Source: GWF2-50-93 sp041666985 (GTDB lineage Bacteria > Verrucomicrobiota > Lentisphaeria > Victivallales > GWF2-50-93). Taken from it: a DNA stretch of 6,357 nt. The DNA is taken from the NCBI GenBank assembly GCA_041666985.1, contig JBAYFV010000217.1:1-6357 (forward strand), given 5' to 3'. A program made the position numbers and the translations under genes. The notes beneath the pieces are model-generated. The model did not search any database and had not been told where the DNA came from. It was given only the letters and a program-made list of their open reading frames with translations. Of this stretch, positions 5,735 through 6,357 are shown piece after piece (the stretch's first letter is position 1; the number at the start of each line of letters is the position of its first letter).

Positions 5735-6357
5735 GAGCCGAAGTGCCTCATGTATCGTTCCGGAACTTTCTGTTTATCTACTATGATAAGAAAGTCAATT
5801 GTTCCAAATTCGTTGTCCATGGCGGGATCCCCGCATATTTTACAGCCAAGCCTGACATATCCCTTGAAGAGAGGGGGTAAAAATCTTTTCAGCGCGATTT
5901 CATCATGAAGAAGCTTCTGTATTTCCTGTTCCGGAACGTTTTCAAGCTTATACTGGCCTCTGGGTTCAGCCTCAAGGATTTCAGACATGAGATGTTTTTT
6001 CTGAAAGTATCTGTGCAGGGCCCAGCCTGCGGCGGGGTTCGTTGTCTCGAGGCTGACACAACCAAGCATGAATCTGAGATCGGCCCTGTTTAAAAGCTCT
6101 CCAATCCCTCCCCACATAAGGGCTACTATCGCCCCTGTGCGGTATTTGGGGGCGACACAGGATCTGCCGAGCTCCATGCAGCAATTGGCGATTTCACTAA
6201 GTCCCCCGACTTCATATTCCCTTGCCGAATAAAAACCTTTTGCGGTGTTCGCAACAGAACCGAGATGGACGCGGTAGGTCCCTATTGCTTTTTCCGTTCC
6301 CTTTTCAATCACAAGCAGATGCAGGCAGAATTCGTCGAATTCATCGGAATCAATTCC
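5731..6357 (-). CDS. OlsB-like amino-acid N-acyltransferase (GNAT superfamily), 5' partial
   Basis: The reading frame is open to the window edge, so 208 C-terminal residues are seen and the start lies outside. The GTG at 6312 is not the start: the preceding in-frame residues DEFDEFCLHLLVIEKG (5-20 of the visible part) continue the family pattern. OlsB-type enzymes join a 3-hydroxyacyl chain from acyl carrier protein to the alpha-amino group of ornithine (GlsB: glycine), making the lyso-lipid. Visible blocks are IGTYRV (25-30), GFYSAREYEV (41-50), ELGRSCVAPKYR (62-73, the acyl-donor loop), FMLGCVSLE (96-104), and the C-terminal PPLFKGYVRLGCKICGDPAMD (151-171), typical of this family. The immediate overlap with a PlsC-type gene repeats the known olsB-olsA and glsB-glsA arrangement. 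The acceptor amino acid cannot be read from the sequence, so no symbol is given. In databases such proteins are often labelled 'hemolysin' or plain GNAT acetyltransferase. Confidence 0.85.
   Translation of the reverse strand, partial: GIDSDEFDEFCLHLLVIEKGTEKAIGTYRVHLGSVANTAKGFYSAREYEVGGLSEIANCCMELGRSCVAPKYRTGAIVALMWGGIGELLNRADLRFMLGCVSLETTNPAAGWALHRYFQKKHLMSEILEAEPRGQYKLENVPEQEIQKLLHDEIALKRFLPPLFKGYVRLGCKICGDPAMDNEFGTIDFLIIVDKQKVPERYMRHFGS

Overview
The window is a bacterial chromosomal segment, about half G+C by eye, with six protein genes and short intergenic spaces. Several things point loosely to the Verrucomicrobiota/Lentisphaerae (PVC) or FCB side of the tree. The arginyl-tRNA synthetase has the Bacteroidetes-like motif set (NTNKPQHLGH, GKMKSREG). 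A hydroxyacyl amino-acid lipid gene pair is present. The first 114 bases hold an AGTCAGGATTCAGA-type palindromic intergenic repeat. This placement is an inference and no marker here settles it.

Layout, left to right. 1-193 is non-coding: an imperfect inverted repeat (2-114), then an intrinsic terminator serving the gene that ends at 194. 194-970 (minus) is a soluble family 2 glycosyltransferase. 971-1122 is a divergent regulatory region with a perfect 19-bp palindrome, a 13-bp palindrome and candidate promoters facing both ways. 1123-2142 (plus) is an extended-SDR NAD(P)-dependent epimerase/dehydratase-like protein. It converges with argS (2175-3977, minus), leaving only 32 bases between them.

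Upstream of argS on the same strand lie a 13-bp-stem hairpin, a CobS-family membrane protein (4038-4829), a PlsC-family acyltransferase (4946-5734) and an OlsB-like N-acyltransferase (5731 to the window edge, 5' end missing). The last two overlap by 4 bases, so they are almost certainly co-transcribed. Together they look like the two steps of ornithine- or glycine-type aminolipid synthesis: N-acylation by a 3-hydroxyacyl chain, then O-acylation. The CobS-like gene has its own candidate promoter, and argS follows after the hairpin.

Three points stand out. First, the CobS-like protein keeps the fold and the GGxTG shell of adenosylcobinamide-GDP ribazoletransferase but has lost the conserved acidic residues of both signature motifs, so it is probably not a working cobalamin synthase. 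Second, the odd palindrome TGCGAA-N-TTCGCA occurs perfectly three times in 6.4 kb, far above chance. Third, a palindromic operator-like site overlaps the predicted start region of the glycosyltransferase gene. No tRNA, rRNA, CRISPR array, transposase or riboswitch was recognised.
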